5,108 nt of DNA from a bacterium (GTDB taxonomy: Bacteria; Krumholzibacteriota; Krumholzibacteria; LZORAL124-64-63). Below, one piece after another: positions 1-5,108 of the stretch. How positions within the stretch are numbered: the stretch's first letter is position 1; the number at the start of each line of letters is the position of its first letter. The notes beneath the pieces were generated by a model. That model worked only from the letters and a program-made list of their open reading frames with translations. It did not search any database and was not told where the DNA came from. The stretch is taken from positions 1 through 5,108 of the forward strand of contig VGXH01000190.1 of assembly GCA_016873405.1 (NCBI GenBank), read 5' to 3'. Position numbers and translations under genes: made by a program.

Positions 1-76
1 TGGCCAGGGCGGCGCCGAGGGCCACCAGGCCCAGCTTGACGAGAGTGCCGGTCGCGGCGCGCTTCTCTGCGGTCAT
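1..76 (-). CDS. nrfA: Probable NrfA N-terminus (ammonia-forming cytochrome c nitrite reductase), partial
   Basis: Only the first 25 codons are in the window; the gene runs off the left edge. The start is ATG at 76-74, preceded by a strong GGAGG ribosome binding site at 90-86 with 9 bases of spacing. The visible peptide begins MTAEKRAATG and continues into a hydrophobic stretch rich in Leu, Val, Gly and Ala. This is a charged N-region followed by the start of a signal peptide or membrane anchor, as expected for an exported cytochrome. No heme motif is visible because the sequence stops too early. The identification rests on position: it starts 39 bases after the nrfH stop on the same strand, and nrfH is normally followed by nrfA, the periplasmic pentaheme enzyme reducing nitrite to ammonium with six electrons. 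Another exported cytochrome partner cannot be excluded. Confidence 0.72.
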   Translation of the reverse strand, partial: MTAEKRAATGTLVKLGLVALGAALA

Positions 77-115
77 GTCCGAGGACCTCCGGGCGGGTAT
101 GGGAGCGAGCAGGGG

Positions 116-613
116 CTAGCGGCGCGGTCCATGGCCGACCTCCTGGTGGCACTGGACGCAACCGTAGAGATCGGCGCCGCGCGTGGGATCGCTGGGCACG
201 CCCAGCGTGCCGTGAGTGCTGATCTCGGCGGTGAGTTCGCCGTGGCAGCGCAAGCAGTTGCTCTCCAGGACGCCCGCGTTGCTCGGCTTGATCGCGATCG
301 GCTCGTGGAAGTCCTGCAAGGTGAAGGATCGCGAATGGTGCCAGCCGTTCGCCGCCTTGACGGCCAACTTGTCGGCCAGGCTCGCATGCGGCAGATGGCA
401 GTCGTTGCAGGCCGCCACCGCGCGGTGGGAGCTGTGCTGCCAGCCGTCGAACTGCTCGCGCATGATGTGGCAGTTGACGCAGGCGGCCGGATCATTGGAG
501 AGGTAGGAGAGCCCGCGCGCGGTCACGAAGGTGAAGGCCCCCACCCCGGCGGTCGTGCCGATGGCGAGACTGGCCAGGACAGCGATCAAGATCGGCAGGC
601 GGTCCGTGCGCAC
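116..613 (-). CDS. nrfH: NrfH, tetraheme cytochrome c quinol dehydrogenase, small subunit of nitrite reductase
   Basis: NrfH is a membrane-anchored member of the NapC/NirT family that oxidises menaquinol and passes electrons to the periplasmic catalytic subunit NrfA. The 165-residue product has the usual NrfH length. One N-terminal membrane helix lies at about residues 7-30, followed by four c-type heme motifs: CVNCH (45-49), CNDCH (69-73), CLRCH (120-124) and CVQCH (152-156). The first reads CVNCHIM, placing Met51 where the known NrfH structure uses a Met near heme 1. Asp81-Lys82 and the NGWHHSRSFTL stretch (90-100) match the region between hemes 2 and 3 that is conserved in this family and near the quinol site. 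The start is GTG at 613-611, supported by GGAGGA at 626-621 with 7 bases of spacing. The stop is TAG at 118-116. An FNR-type box upstream suggests induction without oxygen. The four hemes and the downstream exported-protein start favour NrfH over NapC-like relatives. Confidence 0.93.
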   Translation of the reverse strand: MRTDRLPILIAVLASLAIGTTAGVGAFTFVTARGLSYLSNDPAACVNCHIMREQFDGWQHSSHRAVAACNDCHLPHASLADKLAVKAANGWHHSRSFTLQDFHEPIAIKPSNAGVLESNCLRCHGELTAEISTHGTLGVPSDPTRGADLYGCVQCHQEVGHGPRR

Positions 614-620
614 GCGTGGC

Positions 621-626
621 TCCTCC
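621..626 (-). promoter_or_regulatory. Ribosome binding site fixing the GTG start of nrfH
   Basis: The minus strand reads GGAGGA here, 7 bases before the GTG codon at 613-611. This strong Shine-Dalgarno match supports the non-ATG start and gives a short, plausible N-terminus (MRTDRLPILI) ahead of the membrane helix. Confidence 0.75.
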
Positions 627-633
627 AGTCAGG

Positions 634-645
634 AGCATAGGCTAG
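634..645 (-). promoter_or_regulatory. Candidate -10 region of the nrfH promoter
   Basis: Two overlapping weak -10 candidates are visible on the minus strand: TAGCCT at 644-639 and TATGCT at 639-634. TAGCCT would put transcription start near 632 and the centre of the upstream FNR-type box at exactly -41.5, the standard class II activator position, leaving a 19-base leader that contains the ribosome binding site. TATGCT is closer to the TATAAT consensus but would shift the box to about -46.5. No good -35 is present, as expected for an activator-dependent promoter. The assignment is an inference from spacing. Confidence 0.4.
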
Positions 646-666
646 TTGCCCGCCACATGCCAGTCC

Positions 667-680
667 TTGACCTAAATCAA
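667..680 (-). promoter_or_regulatory. FNR/Anr/Dnr-type binding site upstream of nrfH
   Basis: The minus strand reads TTGATTTAGGTCAA, matching the FNR-family consensus TTGAT-N4-ATCAA at 9 of 10 specified positions. The flanking bases extend the dyad to CTTGA/TCAAG at 666-670 and 677-681. The centre at 673.5 is about 60 bases before the nrfH start codon, in an otherwise GC-rich gap. FNR-family regulators sense oxygen or nitric oxide and commonly activate nrf, nap and denitrification genes, so both location and sequence fit. The regulator itself is not in the window, so whether it is FNR, Dnr or another CRP-family protein is unknown. Confidence 0.75.
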
Positions 681-723
681 GCGAGCGCGCCGATGCGGAG
701 GCCGTCCAGGATCGCAAGCAAAG

Positions 724-750
724 ACCCGGGTCCGCAAGCGACCCGGGTCG
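724..750 (-). terminator. Stem-loop terminator after the metalloprotease gene
   Basis: Two copies of GACCCGGGTC (724-733 and 741-750) are separated by 7 bases and can form a perfect 10-bp hairpin. On the minus strand the stem begins 35 bases past the protease stop codon (788-786) and is followed by TTTGCTTGC, a weak T-rich tail. Placed between the protease and the nrfH promoter, it would isolate the two units. The poor T tract means intrinsic termination is probable but not certain, and the palindromic stem could work for either strand. Confidence 0.7.
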
Positions 751-785
751 ACGTTCAGGTGCGTCGAGCGATGGCCGGCAACGCG

Positions 786-3047
786 CTAGCGCAGCAGCGT
801 CATGCGCCCGGTCAGGGACTCGCCCAGCGCCTCCAGCCGGTAGAGGTAGACGCCGGCGCTCAGTCGACGCCCCTCCGCGTCCGTGCCGTCCCAGGCGACC
901 CGATGATCGCCGGCCCCGACCTCGCCCTGGACGAGCGTGCGCAGGCGCCGCCCGGACAGGTCGAAGACGCTCAGCTCCGCCCGCGCCGCGCGCGGCAGCA
1001 CGAAGCTCAGGGTCGTCTCGCCGCCGAAGGGATTCGGGCGGTTGGCCGCGAGCTGCGGGCGCGCGCCGAAGGGAACGTCGCCCGCCACGCCGGTCGCACT
1101 CTGGATCGTGAAGTTGAAGTTCGAAAGGTCGAAGAAGATGTTGCCCGCCGCCTCCACCTTGATGCGCGCGGTGGTCGTCGAGGTGTTGGGGACGTTCACC
1201 GATTCGCTGCCGTCGTTGGGCGTCGCGCTGGCGAGCAGGTAGGGCCAGGTGAAGCCGCCGTCGACGGAGAGCCGGATGTTGACCGCGCTGCAGCTGACCG
1301 GGGCGGCATCGGTGCCCGCCACGTTCCAGGTCACGGTCTCGAAGCTGCCGCCCGTCCAGGTCACGGCCGTGTTCGGCGCCGTCACCAGGAAGGGGCCGGA
1401 GCTGGCCACGCTGAAGCTGATGCCGTCGTTGAGAACGCCGACGCCGCCGGCCTGCGTGTCGCGCACGGTGCACTTGAAGGAGAGCGTGCGCGCGTAGCTG
1501 GGCAGGATCTCGCCGATCTGCGAGGTGTTGTTGAGCAGGTTGCTCAGCTTGGGGAAGATGCGGGTGGGATCGCTCACGGGATCGAAGGAGCGGAAGATCG
1601 GCGCGTTGCCGGAAGGCGCGTTCGGCGCGCCCGCGGGACCGAGGTCGGACTCCTCCCAGCAGTAGGTGGCGGTGCCCGTGGTCGTCGCCGTCGCCGTCAG
1701 GGAGAAGGGCGTGCTGATCGGAATCGAGAAGCCGCCGGTGCCAGCGTCCACCACCGGCTCGATGACGCCGGTGGCCGTGGTCACGGGACAGGTGTTCCCC
1801 GAGCCCGAGGTCGTGTAGCTGACGATTTCCTGGATGCTGATCCAGTGGAAGTAGTCGTCGCTGTGGGCCTGCAAGTTGTGGGAGCTGCAGATGCCGGCGT
1901 AGGCCATGATCGTCGAGCCGCTGCCCGGCTCGTAGGCGGTCGAAGCGTTGCGATTGCCGCTGCAGGAGCCCGCCGTCCCGTTGAAGGTGTGGTTGGCACC
2001 GTACTGGTGGCCCATCTCGTGGGCGACGTAGTCGATGTCGAAGTTGTCGCCGATGGGTGTCGGCAGACCGGTGACGCCGCGCGCCTTCTGCCCCGTGCGG
2101 CAGACGACGCCGAGGCCGGCGATCCCGCCGCCGCCCGTCGAGAAGACGTGGCCGATGTCGTAGTTGGCGTTGCCGATCACCGCATCGAGATTGGTCTGGT
2201 TCTGGCCGAGCATCGTCGAGCCGTTGTTGTTCGTGTAGGGATCGCTGGCGCCATTCGTGTAGATGATCAGGTTGTTGTTCGCGATGAGCTGCATGCGCAC
2301 GGCGACCTCGCGCTCGTAGACGCCGGTCACGCGGTTCACGCTCGTCGTGACCGCAGCGAGGCCGAGCGCGACGGTGCCGCCGTGGTAGGTCGTGTACTCG
2401 CCGGTCGCCGCCACGGCGGCGCGGTAGGTGCGCAGCTGCGTGCCGGAGCGGTCGCCGCCGCCGAGGGCGATCAGGCGGCGGATCTCCTCGCCCATGCCGT
2501 CCTCGTCCACCACCGTGCAGCCGCCGAGCGTCTCGGGCGACAGGTTGGCGCGCGTGTAGTAGCTCTGGTAGTGCCGGAGGTCCCCGCGCTGATAGGGATC
2601 GATGCAGATGCCGCCCCGCGCCGAGAGGATCAGCCCGTGGAAGCCGTGCGGGGTGAGGTCCAGGCGCACGGTGGCGCTGGGGTCGTCGAGGCCGCGGCCG
2701 GTGTAGGTGCGGATCTCCGGGTACTGCGCGCCGAGGTCGGGGTGGAGCAGCGCCGTCTCGAGGATCGCGAAGCGCTCGCTGCCGCCGTCGGGCAGGGGCA
2801 GCTCGATCACCGCCGCCTGGGCAGGCAGGGCGCGGTCCTCGTGGGGCACCGCGGCCAGCTGGGCGCGCATCGCTTCGAGATCGAGGCGGAGGGCGCGGAA
2901 CTGCTCGGGCGCGACCGGGCGGTCGAGGGCGGGCGCGATCGCGGCGGGCGCGATGTCCGTCCAGAGGGCGGCCGCGTGCGCGCCGCCGCCGAGGCACAGG
3001 AGGAGAAAGGCCGCCAGAAGGCGCGGCAACTGACGCGGTCTCGACAT
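786..3047 (-). CDS. Secreted reprolysin-like zinc metalloprotease with C-terminal FlgD-Ig/T9SS-type domain
   Basis: This complete 753-residue protein starts at ATG (3047-3045) behind GGAGGA at 3058-3053, 5 bases upstream. Residues 1-25 form a signal peptide (MSRPRQ, then a Leu-rich core, then a GGAHA end). Residues about 26-200 look like a propeptide region. The catalytic domain covers about 205-415. It carries the metzincin zinc site HEMGHQYGANH, with ligands His343, His347 and His353, catalytic Glu344, and the Met-turn IMAY with Met381. Residues about 420-650 are Thr/Ser/Gly-rich and probably beta-sandwich modules. From 669, NRPNPF opens a domain of about 85 residues (LSVFDLSGRRLRTL, then WDGTD, GVYLYRL and a final MTLLR) typical of the FlgD-Ig-like/type IX secretion C-terminal family. 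The likely role is extracellular or cell-surface protein degradation; the substrate is unknown. Cys148 or Cys177 in the pro-region could act as a cysteine switch, which is speculative. No catalytic residue is missing. It appears monocistronic, with a stem-loop downstream. Confidence 0.9.
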   Translation of the reverse strand: MSRPRQLPRLLAAFLLLCLGGGAHAAALWTDIAPAAIAPALDRPVAPEQFRALRLDLEAMRAQLAAVPHEDRALPAQAAVIELPLPDGGSERFAILETALLHPDLGAQYPEIRTYTGRGLDDPSATVRLDLTPHGFHGLILSARGGICIDPYQRGDLRHYQSYYTRANLSPETLGGCTVVDEDGMGEEIRRLIALGGGDRSGTQLRTYRAAVAATGEYTTYHGGTVALGLAAVTTSVNRVTGVYEREVAVRMQLIANNNLIIYTNGASDPYTNNNGSTMLGQNQTNLDAVIGNANYDIGHVFSTGGGGIAGLGVVCRTGQKARGVTGLPTPIGDNFDIDYVAHEMGHQYGANHTFNGTAGSCSGNRNASTAYEPGSGSTIMAYAGICSSHNLQAHSDDYFHWISIQEIVSYTTSGSGNTCPVTTATGVIEPVVDAGTGGFSIPISTPFSLTATATTTGTATYCWEESDLGPAGAPNAPSGNAPIFRSFDPVSDPTRIFPKLSNLLNNTSQIGEILPSYARTLSFKCTVRDTQAGGVGVLNDGISFSVASSGPFLVTAPNTAVTWTGGSFETVTWNVAGTDAAPVSCSAVNIRLSVDGGFTWPYLLASATPNDGSESVNVPNTSTTTARIKVEAAGNIFFDLSNFNFTIQSATGVAGDVPFGARPQLAANRPNPFGGETTLSFVLPRAARAELSVFDLSGRRLRTLVQGEVGAGDHRVAWDGTDAEGRRLSAGVYLYRLEALGESLTGRMTLLR

Positions 3048-3178
3048 CGGAGTCCTCCGGGGGTAGGGCCTGAAGAGTGGCGAGCAGCCCGCCTGGGCTG
3101 AGCCTCCATTCTAGCAGGAAGACGGATGAAATCCCATCGGAAATACGAGATCCCGCATACCGGGCCGAGGAGTCCCGT
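3048..3178 (-). promoter_or_regulatory. Intergenic leader of the protease gene with a candidate -10 (TAGAAT)
   Basis: This 131-base gap is 3' of the permease gene and 5' of the protease gene. It is visibly less GC-rich than the genes around 3105-3160. On the minus strand TAGAAT at 3113-3108 matches the -10 consensus at 5 of 6 bases and would give a leader of about 55 bases. No convincing -35 lies 16-18 bases upstream. CAGCCC (3085-3090) and GGGCTG (3095-3100) can form a 6-bp hairpin in that leader. I see no strong terminator after the permease stop, so read-through from the permease is possible. Confidence 0.3.
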
Positions 3179-4543
3179 TCACGGCTCGGGTGTCGCGCTG
3201 CGGGCGGCCCGCCCGCGGCCCTGCCAGAGGTAGGAGAAGGGGTAGCCGAGGGCGGCGACCAGCAGGCCCGCCGCCGCTCGCCAGCCGCTGGCGCTGAGGT
3301 CGCTGGCGATGATCGCGATCGTCACGAAGATGAACAGCAGCGGCACCAGGGGAAAGAGCGGCGTCCGGTAGGCCGGCGGCGGAAAGTCGCCCCGGCGCTC
3401 GCGCCGCCGGTAGACGAAGAGCCCGGCGATCGTGAGCCCGTAGAAGAGCCAGGAGGTCGTGACGAACCAGCCCGACACGTCCTCGAAGCCCCGGGCACAG
3501 GCCAACCAGACCACGGCGAGCAGGCCCTGGAGCAGGAGCGCGACATCCGGCGTCTGGCGGCGCGTGTTGAGGTGCGCGGCGCGGCGCCAGAAGAGACCGT
3601 CGGCGGCCATCGCCAGCGTGACGCGCGGCCCGGTCAGGATGGAGGCATTCACGCACCCGAAGGTGGACACGGCGACGAGCACGGCGAGGGCGCGGCCGCC
3701 CCAGTCGCCCAGCACGCGGCGCATCGTCTCCGCCCCCACCGCGGGATAGGCCGCCACCTCGGCCGGGCTGAGCACGGCATAGTAGGCCAGGTTGGTCAGC
3801 ACGTAGACGGCGACGACGAGCAGGGTGCCGCCCAGGATCGCGATCGGCAGGTTGCGCGCGGGGCGCACGATCTCGCCCCCGAGGTAGGTGGCGTCGGTCC
3901 AGCCGTCGTAGGCGAAGAGCACGGGAATCATCGCGAAGCTGAAGGCGAGCAACCCGCCGCGCGCCGGCGCCGCCGCCGCGCCCGCCGCCGTCGCTCCCGC
4001 CGCCGCGCGCGGCAGGAGGAAGGCGGCCGCACAGACGGCCAGGATGCCCAGCACTTTCAGCGTCGTCAGGAGGGTCTGGGTGCGCGTTCCCTCGCGCACG
4101 CCGAGCAGGTTGATCGCGGTGAGCAGGAGGATCGCCGCCGCGCCCAAGGGCAGCTCGGCGCGCGCCGGCAAGCCGAGCGCCTGACAGGTGTAGGTGGCGA
4201 AAACGGTCGTGATCGAGGCGATGACCGTGGGCTTGATCACCCAGAGGCTCGCCCAGCCGAAGACGAAGCCCAGGCGGGGGCCGAAGCTCTCGCGGATGAA
4301 GACGTAGAGACCTCCCGTGCGGGGGTGGATGACCGCCAGCTCGGCGAGCGCAAAGGAGCCGCACAGGGAGAGCAGGCCGCCGACGATCCAGGCGAGCAGC
4401 GCGGCCGGCGCGCCCGGCAACTCCTGGGCCACGGAATGCGGCGAGCGGAAGATGCCCGAGCCGATGATGCTGCCCACGGTGATCGCGGTCGCGGCGTAGA
4501 GGCCGATCTGCCGGCGCAGGTCGAGATGAGAGGACGGGCTCAT
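3179..4543 (-). CDS. APC-superfamily amino acid permease (LAT/SteT-like)
   Basis: The 454-residue product is a complete inner-membrane transporter with about 12 hydrophobic segments: roughly 12-32, 46-66, 88-115, 132-149, 157-177, 198-215, 232-256, 283-305, 333-350, 355-377, 394-413 and 420-437. GSIIGSGIF (24-32) is the glycine-rich unwound TM1 motif that binds the substrate backbone in APC transporters. FAYDGW (210-215) in TM6, followed by GGEIVRPARNLPIAI, closely follows the LAT-type pattern seen in amino-acid exchangers such as SteT. The substrate cannot be read from the sequence; neutral amino acids, by exchange or uptake, are likely. The start at ATG 4543-4541 is supported by GAGGTGA (4556-4550), 6 bases upstream. 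The stop is TGA at 3181-3179. An Ala/Gly-rich stretch at residues 179-197 lengthens the loop between TM5 and TM6. The protease gene follows on the same strand after 131 bases, which suggests but does not prove a shared role in peptide and amino-acid use. Confidence 0.9.
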   Translation of the reverse strand: MSPSSHLDLRRQIGLYAATAITVGSIIGSGIFRSPHSVAQELPGAPAALLAWIVGGLLSLCGSFALAELAVIHPRTGGLYVFIRESFGPRLGFVFGWASLWVIKPTVIASITTVFATYTCQALGLPARAELPLGAAAILLLTAINLLGVREGTRTQTLLTTLKVLGILAVCAAAFLLPRAAAGATAAGAAAAPARGGLLAFSFAMIPVLFAYDGWTDATYLGGEIVRPARNLPIAILGGTLLVVAVYVLTNLAYYAVLSPAEVAAYPAVGAETMRRVLGDWGGRALAVLVAVSTFGCVNASILTGPRVTLAMAADGLFWRRAAHLNTRRQTPDVALLLQGLLAVVWLACARGFEDVSGWFVTTSWLFYGLTIAGLFVYRRRERRGDFPPPAYRTPLFPLVPLLFIFVTIAIIASDLSASGWRAAAGLLVAALGYPFSYLWQGRGRAARSATPEP

Positions 4544-4549
4544 TGGCGA

Positions 4550-4556
4550 TCACCTC
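4550..4556 (-). promoter_or_regulatory. Ribosome binding site fixing the permease start
   Basis: The minus strand reads GAGGTGA, 6 bases before the ATG at 4543-4541. This matters because a second ATG sits at 4553-4551 in another frame, inside the site itself. Spacing and the permease coding content both favour the 4543 start. Confidence 0.65.
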
Positions 4557-4637
4557 GGCCGCGCTGCCCCCGGACAGCGGTTCGGCCTCGCGGCGGGCCG
4601 TACGCGACGACGGCGGCGCGGCGCCTGCTCAAAGTGA
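4557..4637 (-). other. Permease upstream region, no clear promoter
   Basis: This GC-rich stretch lies between the upstream terminator and the permease ribosome binding site. On the minus strand TTGAGC at 4632-4627 resembles a -35 box at 4 of 6 bases, but no -10 follows at normal spacing. CGCTG (4562-4566) and CAGCG (4575-4579) can pair as a small leader hairpin. I see no small gene or recognisable riboswitch. Confidence 0.3.
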
Positions 4638-4664
4638 GCGGGCCCGGGACGCCCCCGGGCCCGC
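4638..4664 (-). terminator. Stem-loop terminator after the partial secreted-protein gene
   Basis: GCGGGCCCGGG (4638-4648) and CCCGGGCCCGC (4654-4664) form a perfect 11-bp GC stem with a 5-base loop. On the minus strand it begins 31 bases after the stop codon of the upstream gene (4698-4696) and is followed by TCACTTTGAG, a poor T tract. Position and stem strength support termination before the permease; the weak tail leaves some doubt. Confidence 0.65.
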
Positions 4665-4695
4665 AAGGAAGGCCGCTGGACTCAGACGTCAATCC

Positions 4696-5108
4696 CTAGA
4701 ACAGGGACTTGACCTGCGACCAGGAGGTGCTCTCGATGGCCGTCGGCTGGCCGTAGTAGGTGCGGAAGGCGTAGTCGAAGGTCGGGAAGGAGCCGTAGCC
4801 AGGATTCGCGTAGACCTGGCCGAAGGGGTACGGGTTGTTCACGTCGCCCGCGATGCCCAGGGTCATGTTGCCCGTGAAGACCAGGTAGTAGGTCGTCGCC
4901 GGCGTGACGGCAACCAGCGGCCAGAAGACGTCGACCCACTGGCCCTGGGTGCCCATGGCGCTCCCCTGGGCGAGCATGACGGCGCCGCCCTGGTTCGGCA
5001 GCAGGGTCCAGAGCGAGATCGTCACGTTGTCCGTGCCGCCGACGCCGGACTGGAGCAGGATGCCCGCGCCGACGATGTTGTTGTTGGTCTGCTGGAAGGA
5101 CTGCGCGA
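4696..5108 (-). CDS. C-terminal part of a secreted beta-sandwich protein (family not named)
   Basis: The frame is open to the right edge, so only the last 136 residues are seen. The GTG at 5025-5023 is an internal Val, not a start, because the reading frame continues upstream with AQSFQQTNNNIVGAGILLQS. The fragment alternates short hydrophobic and polar stretches (VTISLWTLLP, WVDVFWPLVAVTP, TTYYLVFTGNMTLGIAGD), as in an all-beta jelly-roll. It then has NNPYPFGQVYANPGYGSFPTFDYAFRTYY, broken here as NNPYPFGQVYAN and PTFDYAFRTYY. This pattern recalls C-terminal modules of exported bacterial proteins, some with PEP-CTERM tails, but no PEP-CTERM or T9SS-type domain is present here. The protein instead ends in a short tail, STSWSQVKSLF. 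Function is unknown; carbohydrate or surface binding is only a guess from the fold type. A stem-loop terminator follows the TAG stop at 4698-4696. Confidence 0.75.
   Translation of the reverse strand, partial: AQSFQQTNNNIVGAGILLQSGVGGTDNVTISLWTLLPNQGGAVMLAQGSAMGTQGQWVDVFWPLVAVTPATTYYLVFTGNMTLGIAGDVNNPYPFGQVYANPGYGSFPTFDYAFRTYYGQPTAIESTSWSQVKSLF

Noticed and set aside
131..640. Plus-strand frame opposite nrfH
   Set aside because: It has no recognisable features, whereas the minus strand has four CxxCH heme motifs in the right spacing.
724..750. Direct repeat of GACCCGGGTC as a possible CRISPR or iteron unit
   Set aside because: There are only two copies, 10 bp each and palindromic, placed just after a stop codon; a terminator explains them better.
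586..2997. Second minus-strand frame (803 codons) overlapping the protease
   Set aside because: It is an Arg/Pro/His-rich translation in a shifted frame with no motif; the true frame holds HExxHxxGxxH and a signal peptide.
531..3101. Long open frame on the plus strand (856 codons) opposite the protease gene
   Set aside because: Its product is a monotonous Arg/Ala/Gly/Val/Asp mix with no domain or hydrophobic pattern, as expected from the antisense of a GC-rich gene. The opposite strand encodes a clear signal peptide, zinc site and C-terminal domain.
3048..3178. Possible riboswitch or small RNA in the protease leader
   Set aside because: Only one short hairpin (3085-3100) is visible and no known riboswitch core can be recognised.
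3111..4553. Second minus-strand frame (480 codons) overlapping the permease, starting at ATG 4553
   Set aside because: It is an out-of-frame Arg/Ala/Gly-rich product, and its start lies inside the permease ribosome binding site.
3077..4699. Long open frame on the plus strand (540 codons) opposite the permease
   Set aside because: Its Arg/Glu/Gly/Gln-rich low-complexity translation is the antisense shadow of the 12-TM permease. It also runs through both intergenic regions and a terminator.
1..5108. A defence, mobile or otherwise undescribed multi-gene system
   Set aside because: All coding content fits known families (nitrite reductase subunits, metzincin, APC permease, exported beta protein). 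No integrase, transposase, nuclease, terminal repeats or tRNA attachment site is visible.

Overview
This is a GC-rich bacterial window with no phage, insertion sequence, CRISPR or RNA gene that I can see. Every convincing gene lies on the minus strand, so biological order runs from high to low coordinates. The organism looks like a Gram-negative, envelope-rich bacterium of the wider FCB/Eisenbacteria-like type. That is an inference from three things: a secreted metalloprotease ending in a FlgD-Ig-like/type IX-style C-terminal domain, a second secreted protein, and a periplasm-facing nitrite reductase. No marker gene fixes the taxonomy.

Layout, in order of transcription. (1) 4696-5108 is the C-terminal 136 residues of a secreted beta-rich protein whose start lies outside the window. 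It is followed by a perfect 11-bp GC stem-loop (4638-4664), probably a terminator. (2) 3179-4543 is a complete 12-TM amino-acid permease of the APC superfamily, LAT/SteT-like. (3) After a 131-bp gap, 786-3047 is a complete 753-residue secreted metzincin protease (reprolysin-like, HExxHxxGxxH plus Met-turn) with a beta-sandwich region and a C-terminal sorting-type domain. It is followed by a 10-bp stem-loop terminator (724-750). (4) The 614-720 stretch holds an FNR/Dnr-type box, TTGATTTAGGTCAA on the minus strand, centred about 60 bp before the next gene. (5) 116-613 is nrfH, the tetraheme quinol-oxidising subunit of ammonia-forming nitrite reductase. (6) 1-76 is the first 25 codons of the next gene, almost certainly nrfA, the catalytic pentaheme subunit.

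The best-supported functional unit is an anaerobically induced nrfHA operon: menaquinol is oxidised by NrfH and electrons pass to NrfA, which reduces nitrite to ammonium. The FNR-type box fits that job, and the terminator between the protease and the box separates the operon from the protease gene. The protease and the permease could act in sequence (extracellular protein breakdown, then amino-acid transport), but nothing in the sequence proves a link. I found no convincing undescribed system here. The most useful observations are the FNR-type site, the shared CCCGGG-based terminator style, and the short C-terminal tail on the partial secreted protein.
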